From Allolobophora icterica (lineage: Eukaryota > Annelida > Clitellata > Crassiclitellata > Lumbricidae): a stretch of 64,000 bases of DNA. Location of the stretch: positions 8,679,023 through 8,743,022 of the forward strand of contig OY744608.1 of NCBI GenBank assembly GCA_963556255.1, read 5' to 3'. Of the stretch, positions 24,483 through 39,400 are shown in pieces. The notes under the pieces were generated by a model, which was given only the letters and a program-made list of their open reading frames with translations, had not been told where the DNA came from and ran no database searches. A program made the position numbers and the translations under genes. The stretch's first letter is position 1, and each line of letters starts with the position of its first letter.

Positions 24483-27400
24483 ATCAATCAAACTTCATAA
24501 TTACAAGGTAAAATCTTGAAACGTAGCTAACTTTGGCACCCATATAAACATGGGCTTAGTTTACAGTTACACTGCTATTGTGTCTTTTAACATCTTCCAT
24601 CGTTTTCAACATTGAACAACATGTTAATATGAGATTTCAAATTTATCCAACTAGATGTATGTATTTATGTGTGTATGTATTATAACTATTATTATCATTA
24701 TCGTTATTATCATCATTATTATTACTATTATTATAGAAAAAACTTCATTCATGATAGGGAAATACCACATCAACTCTTACCAGAAAAGAGCAGAAGAAGA
24801 TGAATGAAACGAAATACGGAATAGCAATGTCAAGGCCACACTGATGTGTGTATCTCAGGTTGGAATCTGGGTCACATTCCTTGCCACTCATGCATGACAG
24901 CATTATCTGCTGCCAGCTCTCACCTGTAGCACACCTGAAACAGATAGACACATGTCCACCAGGTGAAACATCCCTCGTCTAGTCTAGGACTGTATGTATG
25001 CATGTATGTATTATATGTATGCATATATGCATAATATTATATGTAATGCATGCATTGTATGTATATATGCATGTATGTATGTATGCATAATATTGTATGT
25101 ATGTATGTACACATGCAAATATGATTGAATTAGTGTACATGCGTATTTTTCACAAACTGCTTACTTACGGAGGTGCGATCAGCTCTTTTTTTCATCGTAT
25201 GTTTACTGTCATCGGTTCAATTTATGATATTGCTTCACATAAACCACTTCGGACATAGAACAGGTCTATTGCCTGGCGGTCACTTCCCTATTATGCAGTA
25301 TCAGTGGATACATGTTAGTGGTTGAAATCTAACCAAGAAAGCCATGACCGGTTAACCGACACAGAGAAAATCAATGTTGTACTCAGTACCTGAATAGCAG
25401 CATCACAGCGTTTGGAAATGTTCGAAAGTTATTATGCCGATTGATTTCCGTGCCCGGCCTCATTCTGATGTTTCCAAATATCTAAAACACAATCAGTCTT
25501 GTTTTGAAACGAGTTATCAACACATTAGCTACAACACATTCATTGAAATTTTATATTTCTTGTATATATGTACATAATATACAGGTTCATCTGTCAATAA
25601 CGGTTTTGACTTATTCCAGCTTCACAAATGTTTTATTCACCTTGATTTCTTTTATTTACAAAGTTCAACCATCTAAACTGAAACCATAGCTTGACTTTTT
25701 CTTCCTAAGACTTATCGAACTTTGACCTGGGTCCTCTAATGGATCATGACTTTGACCATTGGACCACAGATTGACGTTTCATGTATTATTACAACGGCGC
25801 AATAGACGTCATTAGATTAAATTAGAACCATCCAGCAACAGAACTTCATTCGCTGTTCCCATGGGGGGGGGCCCGTAGAGTAATGGATAACACGCTGGCG
25901 GGAAGAGCAGCAGGTACCAAGATCGAACCCCGTAGACCCCTAGGTTTATTCAGCCTTTCACTCGCTAGGTGGCCGGCGGTGGTTAAATGAATTGTAGGCC
26001 ATGATTTGGCGCCTAATTGGCAGCCGTATAAGCAGTTATATTCGACTCCTGTAAAACTGTTATCATGTGCTTCTACTATATACATGTATGTAAGGCACCC
26101 TGCGTGGCTGCCATTTCTACTATGTGTACGTTCACTGTAACTGACTGCGATGTGTCAGTCGGATTTAATAATAAACGAAAATATTAAAAATGTATTGTTA
26201 TTTTACGGCACATAGTGTATCACATTCACTTCTGCTTGTTTCAGAATTACATGCAACGGTGTGTGTGTCAATGTGGTGATCACTTTGTGACAGTCTATTC
26301 TGTAAGTTTATAGCCTAACGATTGTTAGTTTGAGCAAGCCAAGTGGACTTCGTGTAAAATTCCTTGGCCAGATGTTGTGTACCACTGCCACTAACACCAT
26401 ACAACAGAATTGGCTTAAACATGTCCTGTAATGCACATGCCCAGCATATAGGACTTTGAGATTTGCCAACGGTCAGCTAAAGGGCCTATGAAAACCAGAT
26501 GAATGCCTGTAGCGCCTCCTCAAGTCAACTACTACTCAGAGGCGCTCCCGGCTACAGCATTGGTATACTGTGTCGGAGTTTTCATGCCGAAGCGCCATGA
26601 GCAATTGCAAGTGAAGGACTTGCCCAAGGTCCGTACGCAGCGGCTAGAGTGGGATTCGAACCTCCAACCCTCAGGTCACAAGGCGCCGAACTTACCACTG
26701 AGCCACCACTTCCCCGTCCTTTCTACCCTAATCCATCAAATCCTCTGCCTTCCAAGTTTTCTCATCCTCAGTGAAACCCATCTCAGCACCTGCTCTCCTC
26801 CTCTCTGGTCTCTCTGGCACAGAACTTAGATGGACACCTCAGGACAACCCCTCTGACATGACACAGCGTTTGTGAATAAGCTGGTGCCCTGCACTTAGCT
26901 TTTGAATAGCGCTTTAGAACATTGAAACATACAAATACGATTACATTTACTTACAACAGTACAATCACGCGGTATAAAATGGAGGACTATTTATTTAGTG
27001 CATTGAGCTACCTGCATTCCGATGATGGCGTAGATGAAGAAGAGCATGGCTATTAACAGCATGACGTACGGCAGAGCCTAACAACAGACAACAACCATTA
27101 ACAGCTTTAACCATAATCTGACATTGTAGTCTTCATTTGTGATGCCAGGGCTCAAAACCCGTCACATGTCGGTTTCTGACCTTTTCATTTAGTCATATTC
27201 TACAATTAATCTGCTTCAAAATACTTCTTACAGAATAAAAATATCTTTTTGCTAACTAAAGATATGCTCGGTTGATTCTTTCATTAATATATGTGATGCC
27301 GCATATGAAAAGGGACCATAACGCGGGTTTGGAGTCATTCACACCACCATGATCAGGAAAGAATTCTGAAAATAATGGTGTATAATGTTATACAGTGAGA

Positions 27401-30400
27401 GTATTATTGCTTTATCTGTAGAAGTTAGAACGTGATGTACCTGAAATATGTGATTTTCGGTAAAGCTCATTTAAAGTTTAGAATGCCCATAGAAATAGCC
27501 ATTTATTCGAAGTTATATAGCCGAGCATTTAATTAAAATGTTCTGTTTTCGTGAAACTGTTGTGCTAGATTGATAGATCGAATACCAGTGAAAACCCAAT
27601 TTCGATATTTTGATGGGTGACCATGTTTAAAGGCCTGTATCTCAGTAAATAAATCCCGCGTTATGGTTCCTTTTCATATGCGGCATCACATATAGTGAGA
27701 AAATCGAATAAAAAATTTCAGGAATATTCGTGTCATCAAAGTCCTCAGCAATCATTACTTGATTGTACAACAAATTTGCTGGGCAATAAAGTGCTATATT
27801 CTCTATCGAGTAAAACAAATGGATTACTACATTGCAAATTATGGCAAATTCATAGGCAATTGGTGAATTGAAGAATGTTCAATATTTTTGACCCCTCTCA
27901 CCTATTTCGGCTTCCAGCTCAATTTACCTAGTAAGCGACAGCGACGGGTTTTGAGCCCTGGCGTCACATTTTATACTCTTCGCTAGGTAATTGTTACGTT
28001 ATGCTGTTGTTGAATTAAATTAACTCAAGTTTACTAACTTTGCCAAATAACTGACCATCCATCCGTACAGCCATCTAACCAACCAGCCATCTGACCATCC
28101 ATCTAATCATCCAACAAATCATCTATCCACCCATCCATACATCCAACCAACCATCCCACTATCCAACCATTCATGCATCCAATACCAACCCACCCAATCA
28201 CTCAGCCATCCCCAAGACATCCACCATCTCAAGCAGATATTTAGGATATCCTGCAGAAGATAACATGTTCAGCGAGCGTTAAAATACCATTATGACCACT
28301 TATATTCTACCCTAAAATAAACAGTAATATTTTGCTGGTAAAAATTTGGCACATTATAAAAGTAATTAAGATTAACCTTCTACCTATTTACAATCATAAA
28401 TGGCGATTATTCACCTTGAACGACTGTACAAATGTCCAGAGCAGGATTCGAATGGTGTAGCCTTGGCGAAGAAGCTTTATCAGACGTGCAGCACGAAAGA
28501 GACGAAGAAATCCAAAGTTGAAAAGACCAGACCCCTGAAGAAACAGAAAATGGAAATAACTGAATTAGGAAATCTTAAACTCTCTCAAAATATTAATTAT
28601 TCAATTGTGAAAATCAAACGTTATCAACAAAACGTATTACGGTAGATACAAATACACAGCATGTAACAGCCAGTACCAGGTCATAAATGAAATCTCAGTT
28701 CTGTTTCTCAATGCAGAGCATTATAAAGTGCATTTTAGGAACCCCTCAAAAAGTGCTATGAGCATCTTAAGTGTTATGAACATCTTAACGTAGCTAGAGA
28801 AAGTAGTTTGAACAGAGTTTAAAGGGTCAGCTTGAAGGTCAACAGGAAGACTGTTTCAAAGGGATGGACCAACACACAAGAGTTCACAGAGCAGTCGTGC
28901 TGACGAACAGCAAGAGACCAGAAGATCTCCACGGGTGGCTGAATGTGGAAGAGTTGTAGACCTGTGGAATGGTTTGAATGATAGTACTGTGGCAGTGGAC
29001 ACAATAACAGCTTTTAAGAAGAAGCTAGGAAAATTGGGCTATTAAGCGTTCGAGATTAATTTGCAGTGGTTCTAACACAGACTACACGACGTACACGTCT
29101 TCTGAACCACTTAAAACCCTTGTCATGCTATGTAATGAGGCGACTGGAAATCTGTATGTGCTGAAAACAGGTGGTGTATTCTCATAAACCTTCAACACCT
29201 TCAGTGACTGAGGGATACTGCCTGCTGAGTAGATTCCATGTAAAGAGTACTTTGTCCAGGCTTGTCTTACACCTGGGATTCACATTTACTGCCTCTGCAT
29301 GCATCAATGTATCTTTACCCACATTCAGCTGTACAAGTAAGTCTATAAATCTGTTACTGTTATAATCTATTTCAAATATGTATGTAAACATTGTATACAG
29401 TATACAGTGCTTGAAAGATGCAAATAAAAGCTGTTTGCTTACTTATAATAACTGCAGTAGAGAGAAATAAAAAGAAGATTTTCTACAAACCTCACTAGCA
29501 GTGACTCTATTAACGAACTCTGACCAAAGGACATCAGTGATACTGCCGATGATCGTAATGAAGTCGAAGATGTTCCACGAGTCCTTGAAGTAATTCTGTT
29601 TCAAAATGTAAACCAAGAGTCTCTTCCGTGAACTGAACGAGTCAAAGGAAGAATGGAAATGACAGAGAAAGAAAGAAAAAGAGTACATGCAGTTACATGC
29701 AGTGTCAGAAGTTCAAACCTCCGTGTGTCAAGTTAAAGCAATCAAACGGAAGGCAAAGCAAGATCTGATTAATATCAAGATGAGGGTGGTCTGGAACACC
29801 AAGTACAACAAAAATCATGAGATCACATAAACATTGGACACTGACTTGATACTAAATCCATTTTAAACTCTATTTCTAGTAGAGTGCAGAAAAGGAAAGC
29901 ATTTATCTGGGGCACCAGGCATACTGGTGTCTAGGTGGCCAGTTGGCTGGAGAACTTGGCTTGTAACACAGACAGAATGGATTCGAGCCTCACCTGGAAT
30001 GGTTATACTGTACACACTAGGGGTCCACCGGAAACCGGCTCGGATACTCGGTTCAGCCGGAAATCCCGTTTCCGGAAGTATTCGCCTCGGCAAATATTGT
30101 AGACGCAAATAGTTGCAAAGAAAATTTATTTAACAAATTTTTTTTCTGTAAAAACTTATTCGACTTATTCAATAAACTTACGTATATAAAATTATAAATG
30201 TTGAACCTTAAAACAATTACACAGAAAACTTCACAACTGCACAGAAATGACTACAATTCAAATTGTATTAGTCACTTATTACAAGTACACAAATTTATGT
30301 CGATAATTTCTTATTACATGAAAATGTGAAGCTTCGCATATGGAACAAATGGTACCCGGTTAGTTACCGGTTCGTTACCGGTTCCGGCCACAATACACCC

Positions 30401-33400
30401 AAATACTCGGATTCGATTTCCGGCGGAAAATGTCTTACCGGTGGACCCCTAGTACACACCTTCAGCAAGTCCATTCAGATTTACCAAAGCACTAGAAATG
30501 GAGATCATTTGTTCGTGACCATAGCCGCCAAATGGGTGGCGTCAGGAACTGAGGATGAAAGTAGACTGTAAGATTGCAATATTTAGTAAAGATGAATAAG
30601 TCAGCATATGTTGTGCCATACCTTTATTCCAAATGCCATGATCTTAAGAATGATCTCAATGGTGAAGACCATCGTGAAGGCCATGTTGAGCATTGACAGC
30701 GTGTAGTTATACTTCTCATACTCGGGTGTTTTAACACGGGGTGCATACTACAAAAATAAGCCAAGCTCAGCATAACTATGTCATCAGCGTGAGCTACCAC
30801 TCCAAATTCTGATTATAAGAAAAGTTACGTGAAAAAGAGCAAACTTCCATCAAGAGAGACCACAAAGAAACATTTTCGAGAAACATTCTCAAGAAACATT
30901 TTTCAGTCACATTCTCAAGAAACATTTTCAAGAATCATTTTCAAGCCATCTTTTAGATCTGCTACATTGAAAAATTTAAGGTCCTCGCAAGGTTCTTAAA
31001 AGGCGCTTTCAAATAGCCAGATATAAACATACATCAGTAGGAAAAACAACTGATGTAATATGTCGCTTGTCACTTCCTATATATTGCGCTAGAAGCTGAA
31101 ATAGGTGAGAGGGGTGAAAAATATAGAATATTGTTTCAATTCAGCAGTTGCCTATAAATTTGCCATAATTTGCAATGTAGTAGCTCGATTTTGAAGCCGT
31201 TTGCTTTATTTGATACAGAATATAGCCTTTTATTTGCCCAGCAAAATTGCAGAATAATGCTGCAAAGGACTTTGATGACACGAATATTCTGAAACTTCTT
31301 ATTCGATTTTCTCACTTGTTATGATTATACTCATGAAAGAATCGAACGAGTAAAACTTCAGTTAGAAAAAAGATATTTTCATTCTGTAAAAAGTATTTTG
31401 AAGCAGATTTATTGTAGAATATGACTGAATAAAAGGCCAGAAACCGACATGTGACTGGTTTTGAGCCCCTGTGTCACATAATTATAATTAACAGTTCTAA
31501 AAGTCTAAATATACAGTTATAACTATATCTCTAAAACAAAAAGCATAATTCTTTACATAGGACTACAGTTGGAAATAAAATAAAATGAGAATACACACAA
31601 GCTCTACAAATGCAACTGACTGCTGCCACATATGGCGCATATCCAGGGAGACAGTTATAGTGCATGGTACGTGATAACAGAAGATTGACGATATTGTTCA
31701 TCCTAGATCTACAAACCTTCATCATGAGCAGAAGCGTGTTGCAGGCGATCATCACCATAATGATGTACTCAAACGCAGTTGAGACAACCAGCTTCCAGAT
31801 GCGATACTTGATGGAATTCTTGTTCTTCGGCATGTATCGCGACATCGGTCGAGCATTGATTACAAAGTCTATACACTGTTTCTGTAGACAGTATTCACCA
31901 CAAAACTCATGTTACATGGAGAAAACTTACGTTTGCAACCACAAAACTTACCATCTTTTGTATAAATTTAAGCCATTATTGAACTGGTAAAAAAATAAAA
32001 ATCTGCATTAGCTTAGGATGTATATTTCATGGTTTCTCTCAACTGGAAACGCATTTGAAATTCTCCGAAGGAACCAAGCAGAAATGAATAAAACCAAAAA
32101 TTGCACTCTTACAGACTAAACTTCTAGCAAAACTTTTTAAATTGCACAAAGAATAAAGCAAGAATAAAGAAGCTATGCATCTAGACATTCCTCTAGCACA
32201 TCTAATCTACCTGAATGACTTCTTTAGCACCTGTATCATAGCGCATAAGACATCAATCGATATAATTCCTTCAAGTGAAATTGTAGTCTAACAACTTAAC
32301 TAGGCTTTTCAAACAGAGAGGCTCGTTTGAAATTTATAGGTCAGAAAACCAGATATGAGGTCGCATTCAGTAAAATGCCACTCGTAAGATATCATTGCTT
32401 CAGACCTGGTTCTTATCGAGTTCTTGATCAATCAGCTCATTCTCTCCCTGTTCTTGGAAGGTGATGATGATCAAGGCAACGAAGATATTGATGAAGAAGA
32501 ACGGAAAGACGATGAAGTAGACGATGTAGAAGATGGCCATCTCCATCCGGTTGCCTGGCAACGGACCCTGGTCCTCTGTCGTAGCTTCAATCGAGTTCTT
32601 CAGAACCCTGAAGAACAGATCAAATCCGGCTGCTAACAGCACTGAAGAAGCCCACACAAATGATCAATGCTAGTAGAGGTAAGCTACAAAACACCTGTGG
32701 TCTATCAAACATCATGATTTAGTGATGGAGCGGAGTAAGGTCTAAACAAATCATCCACATTATAGTATTCATTTCACTTTACTTCATCTATTTTCCCATG
32801 GTCACTTGGATTTACTTGTATATACAATTATCTAGTGATTAGATATCACCCAAAGGCATCCTGTAATCATGTCAAGTACATGCTCATGGTTTTGACACAA
32901 TCTCTCTTGAAAGTGTGCTATTTATTTATTTATTCCGGATATTTCTATAGCGCCTCCTCAAGTGTACTAATACTCAGAGGTGCTCCTGACTACAGCATTT
33001 GATACTGTGTTGGAGTTTTCACGCCGAAGCGCCACGAGCAATCGCGAGTGAAGGACTTGCCCAAGGTCCGTACGCAGCGGCTAGAGTGGGATTCGAACCT
33101 GCAACCCTCCGGTCACAAGGCGCCGAACTTACCACTGAGCCACCACACCCCACAATACAATACAACTGCTTTTAATATTGCCCTCCTTCCAAAGTCTAGG
33201 CACAACCATACGACGCAGCATCGATGGCATTGAGCAACTGTGCACGAAGAACTTGCTCAAGGTCCCGACACAGTTTCTGCCTCAGTGGAGGTTTGAACTC
33301 CATACTCTCCACATTATAAGCCAAGCGCTGTAACCAATCAGCTGCTATCCATCACAGAACCCGTCGGCATAAGTGCAAGGCAAATGCATAAACCTTCTGC

Positions 33401-36400
33401 CACTTTGCCATGTAGGGAAGCTTAACACTGGTGGCCTCAGAGTGGAGAGTCAAACATATTGACGATTTTCCACACATAGGATGGTCATAAGTGAAGACTC
33501 CAGTCTTGTTGTCAAGACCTTAAACCTCAAGACCAAGACCAAGACCAAGAACCTCAAGACCAAGACCAAGACCAAGAACCTCAAGACCAAGACCAAGACC
33601 AAGACCTTGAACCTCAAGACCAAGACCAAGACCAAGACCTTTGGTCTCAAGACCAAGACCAAGACCAAGACTTTTAAAAACGAACTCGAGTGCACTCGAG
33701 ACCAAGACCTTGGTCTCGAGGACAACAAGACTGGAAGACTCAGCATTACAATGGGTGTGTGCCATGGGTTTCAACTATAGCACTGAGTATGATTCAAACC
33801 TCAGTCATAATCCCCAGCATTTGTAAATGAGCTGGTGCCCTGTGCTTAGCTTCTACGTAGTGCTTTAGAGACTTTGAGATTACGACTACAAAGTAACCAT
33901 AGAAATGTTGATGCAGCAACAGTTTGCCACTCACAATGGCCAGCCTTCTCCAGTTTGGACAGCGAATAAGGTGAGCATGGCAGAGGCTACATTGTCATAG
34001 TGGAAGTCTCTCCGGTCCCATTTGCGCCGCTCCACAACAGCTGGATGTCCTTCCTTATCCAGCTGATAGAGAAAGAACTCGCCCCTGAAATAACACAAAC
34101 ACACAGAATGAGTAATGCCAAATGACTTGCATTATGATGTAAAACAATGAAAATAACACAAAACACGTAATGTAACACATAACAAATAATTTAACACAAC
34201 ATGAACAATGTAACACAAAATGAGTAATGAACAGTGTAACACAAAATGAGTAATGTAACAAAATACATTGTAATATAAACAAATAATGTACCACAATTGA
34301 GTAATATAAAAAAACAATGTAACACACATGAATAATGTAACACAAATTGAATAATGTAACAAAACATGTCTCACACAAAATAAACAGTGTAATACAAAAT
34401 GAACAACGTAAAACAAAACAAGTAAAATGTCACATGTTAAAAACTAATTTAACAAACATGCCATGTAATATAAAATCAAGTAATATAACAGACAGCAAAT
34501 AACTGGATATTAATTATTAAGGAAGAAATTGAGGAACAGCATAATCCTCACACTGAGCTAGCTGGTTGTTCCATTTGCATACATGTCAACAATGCAGCAT
34601 CAAGCTTCTTCGGTGGTTGGGCCATGAACCTGCTGACTCCCTTTGGATATATGTTTGTTCAGCTGTTCAAAGGATGCTTTTGACGCTCATAAAGGACATG
34701 GATATGGAGGTCCTTCACTGGCTTCCTGTGCACTTACGCATAGAATATAGGCTCGCTGCCTTGGTATGGCGATGTTGTCAGGGTCCTGCCTCTGCTTACC
34801 TTCGAGAGCTTTGCTGCACAGTTTCAGGTGCCCAAGGCCGACGTTCCCTCCGCTCAGCGGGAAAAGGGATACTTTTAGTTCCATTTGCTCGTTCCACGAC
34901 TATGCAAAGTCGAACTTTTTCAGTGGTGGGTCCGGTAGTCTGGAATAGACTTCCCTTAGAAATCCGCATGTGCCCTGGGGTCACCCCTGGCCTATTTCTT
35001 GCAAATCTGAAAACTGTCTTATACGAACGTGCTGGTGTCGGGAGCGCCTCTGAGTAGTTCCCTTGAAGGGGCGCTATATAAATCTTCGAATGAATGAATG
35101 AATGAATATAGTCTTAGTCTTAACTAGAGATTCCGCAAGCACTTTCAATAAACATTTAAAAGCTGTTCTATTCTGCCAAGGTTGGCCTGGGAGAGCCTCC
35201 GAGTAGTCATCTCAGAGAGGCACTACATAAATGCTCTGAATCAATGAATAGCCATAGATTAATGATAAACAGCAGAAAACGATGACATGGTGACATACTG
35301 GCACTCAATCTCTGTGCTCTTTGAGTCATCGTTACAGTAGAAAAAGCGTCCTTTGAACAGCTGAACAGCTATGACAGCAAATATGAACTGGAAAAGCATG
35401 TAGACGATCATGATGTTGAAGACGTTCTTCAGAGAGTTGACGACGCAGTCGAACACGGCCTAATACCCCAAAAAAACAGACTACAGGTACAGAAAACTCA
35501 GAACAAACAAATCACTGATTGAGCCATTTCGTGAATGACAGAAAAAGGCATTTTAGAAATTAAAGATAACTGAAACTAAGTAAGTAAGTAGCCTTATTAT
35601 AATGCAAGTCGAAAGCTCAAATTTTACAAGAGAGTCGATGTAAAACATTACTGTCGTTGGATCAGGAAAAGCCAAAAATGGCCCATCAGCTACTAGCAGC
35701 TACTTCTGATGCTCGCTTCAAGATGGCAAACTGTTCAAAGAATGGCAAGTTCCTTGGTAGCCAAAGATGCAAAATCTACATATTCAAAGTACAGTGCCCG
35801 ACAAGATTGCCTATGCGATATTCTAGGCAACAGATGTTGTGTTGCTGGAATCTTTATACTTCAGTTCTGAAGGCTAACAGGGAAAGCACTTGGAAATTCT
35901 GCAATGTTCATTTTTCATTGTTATCAGCAGTTCAACTGACTGCAGGCATTATTATAAATACTTTATGCAACTGTGGTTCTATGTTGTTGCATACTAATGA
36001 GAATACTCCTTGCCCTGGTGCCATAAGACCACTGTACACTGCACAGTATCAAAATACTGTACACAGAATAATATTACAAACTACTGTACACAGAGTAATA
36101 TCACAAAACTGTACACAGCATAATATTACAACTCAAAAACTCAAAGGAATATTCAGACTGTTTCCTTGAATTGAGAGTTTTAGCAACAGGATCATGAACT
36201 GAACCTTGAGCTTTGGAACTCGGTTGATCGTCTTCAGTGGCCGCAGAACTCGAAGGACTCGCAGTGACTTGATCGTGTTGAGGTTCTTGCCTGCCGAAGG
36301 ACTGTCACTGAAACAAAAGCAAAGTCAGACATGCGAAATCAAGGTAGAAACTCAAGGCTGCATACACAACAATAATACAATACAACTGCATTTGATACTG

Positions 36401-39400
36401 CCCAACTTCCAAAGTTCAGGAGTGCACACACAACTATACGACAGAACATCGATGGCACTGAGCAATTGTGAGTGAAGAACTTGCTCAAAGTCCCTACACA
36501 GCAACAGCTAGTGGAGGCTCGAGCCTATACTCTCTGCATTGCAGGCCGAGCGCTCCAACCAATCGGCTACTATCTCTTTCACGAGCATAACCACAAATTT
36601 GTAGTGTCTCCTCAAGAGAAACTCCTTAGAACCGATTCATCAACAGCGGTTAATTACTCCACAATAATAAACTAATTAATTAATTTGCTGCACAGAACTT
36701 GGCTGAACAGCAATCTAACCAAACAATAGCTTTACTCTGCCGCAAAGTGCCAGTTGTCCATTAACTGGTGGTAGCACAGGGATCGGTTGGGACCGGAACG
36801 CACCGGAGTTCCGGTTCTTTTTTTGATGACCAGTATTTTTTTAAACAGGATTTACAGGAACGTTTCTAGATTAACATGGCACCCGACGCTGGCATTCCGG
36901 TTCATTTGTGTTTAGGTCGGGATTCCTGTGGTAGCATGGTGGTTTTGTGCTTGTCAAATGTTAAAATCGCTCAATATAGTCGTAATCAAAATTGTAAACT
37001 CAACATTTTTCTCCTTCTTGAAAGCCAAGCACAGGGCACCAGCTTATTCACAAGCACTGAATCATGTCAGAGGGGTCGTCCAGAGATGTCCAGTTGAAAC
37101 GTCACTTATGTTCTTACTTACTTACCTGTAAGAAACTCACAGAGGTGTTAAGAACCTCATAAATATGTGCTACTTCAAACTTCAAGAGATGGTCACACTA
37201 TTGGGCCATAGGTTGATCGGTTAGTTGCTGTTTAAAGATGATCAGCATCACCCTCCTTCTTTATCCAGGCTTGGGACTGGCACTACCAGAGTACAGGCAG
37301 TAGCAGAGTTGGCCTTTGGTTGAGACCGTGACACTCAAACTTAGTGCAATCAATTAATGCCTCGGACTCGAGATGCTGGTGCTGAATATCTACAGAAACT
37401 AAATGATATATGGGTACCCTGATTGATTTAAAGATGGTCGACGAGAACTTACAAGAATGCGAAGGCGACCAGAGCACAGACGACGACCATCGCATCTAAG
37501 ATATTCCACAGGTCACGACAGTAGGCACCAGGGTGAAAGATCACGCCAAGATTAATGATCTGCATCAGCCAGCACAAACAACAAAGCATTCAGTACACAT
37601 GAACTGAACACTCTTCTCATTATTCAAGAACAGGAGAGCTGAGACATAGCTTTCTGTTGTGTTATAATGGAATGTGGATTTTGTCAAGAACTCAAGGTCA
37701 TGATTTTTAACAATACATCAGCGAACATGACACTAACTTTAACGTTGGGATCATACAATGGTTATACGATGTTTATAATGACTCTGTTGGATTTTCACAA
37801 CCCCAATGAACCTATCTTGGGCCGAGAATGTCTCTTTATTCCTCACAGATACTGCGAAATTAATATTTGACAATACAGGTCAAACAACCTTGAAAATGAA
37901 GGTCATCTGTTTGTCCTACAATGTTAGAAATAGTTTCTGACTTTCATGACCCCAAAACCCTATCACAGACACAAACAAAAATAACGTTTCTATCTCTTGT
38001 AGTTCCTGAGATACTTGGGGGGTAAAATTACCCCAGGTTGCTAGGGGTATGCTAAAAACGTCGTCCAAATATAGGTTGTGGCATGAGGGTTAAACTGTAA
38101 CTCTGAACAAAAGTGATGTGCTGCATACTGAAAGAGAGAGAGACTCACCTTGAGTATCATTTCCACTGTGAAGACTCCAGTGAAAACATAGTCAAAGCGG
38201 TTGAGAATCTTGTTGCATTCAGAGTTCTCAAGGACCGGGTCCTCGGCCGCCAGAGCGATACTGCTAGCACAGATGACGATCATAATGAAGAGATCAAAAT
38301 AACGAAGGCTGACAACAAAGTGACAGAACCGTCGAACCCTACGGAAAAACACAGATGAAAATCAGTTACTTTTTGATATAATCCCATCTTTGCCAAGGAT
38401 TTCAGTTTATAGTTCTAATTACAAACTATGTACCATGTATTGTATCGTATCTAAGCATTTCTGCCCTGGCGGGGATTTGAACCTACGACCTCTGCTGCCT
38501 CTTGGGTCAACAAAACCAGCTTACATGCAGGCAATTGGTGACAGCAAAATCAAAATGGCAGGCACGTTTAACTTTTCTTAGCTTATCTCCACACCTTCCG
38601 CAATTCAACATGAGATCAGCGAGCTTTCTCGTTCATTGGAACAATCTTCCATTACATATATGTTCTGTTACATGTGGCTCAGCTCAACATGTGATCTGTT
38701 TGCTTTAAGTAGTATATGTGTACATCAGTAAGATAGCCGTGTAAGCAACACATTTATGAGCATGTTAAGCGTTTGAGATACAAACATATCTGCATCCTTA
38801 TGTACAGTGCCATTATGATAATTGAGAATGAATTACGCCAAGCTGTTGATTCGTTGTCCTAAGCAACTGGGCAAATCATTTACCCATATACATAACCTTT
38901 CATAGAGCATTTCTGAGAGCTTCTTAACGGAGGTGCAGCATTAAGCTGTCCTTTCACACACTCTTAATGGTGATCTTACTAATGGTCGTTTCTTAGTTTT
39001 ACTATGTGGACACGTTTAAATGCTCCCGGTTGGTGTGCTATTCTGTTTAACGTAAAGCGGTGTTATGTCCCCAAAGCTATTAAATTAATACACCATAATT
39101 TTTAGTGCACCATAGAAGAACTGCACTGCAATGCTACATGTTGACATTCAAGCATCGTCTCTGTTGCACGTGGCCCCTGGTTTACATGCTGTATCAAAAG
39201 GCGCTCGATAGTGTAGTGGTTAAAGTGCTGGACTGTCAATCGAGAGGTTGGAGGTTCAAATCCCTGCCAAGGCAGATATTTGGTTCAAGATTTCTGCTCC
39301 ACCTGCACCCCTTTACCAGTGGGAAGATGAGACGGTGAGGGAGGACTGGCCATCCGCTCTCATATGCCGAGGCTAAGAAAATGAAGTCCCTAACACTTCC

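Noticed and set aside
33450..33780. Lys-Thr and Leu-Val-Leu-Gly repeat ORFs on both strands
   Set aside because: Direct translation of an AAGACC hexamer repeat.
36779..36905. Possible hAT-like fragment (cagggatcggttgggaccgg)
   Set aside because: No matching second terminus or target duplication found.
38550..38710. Short ORF with WNNLPLHI, resembling a LINE C-terminus
   Set aside because: Too short and diverged to separate from chance.
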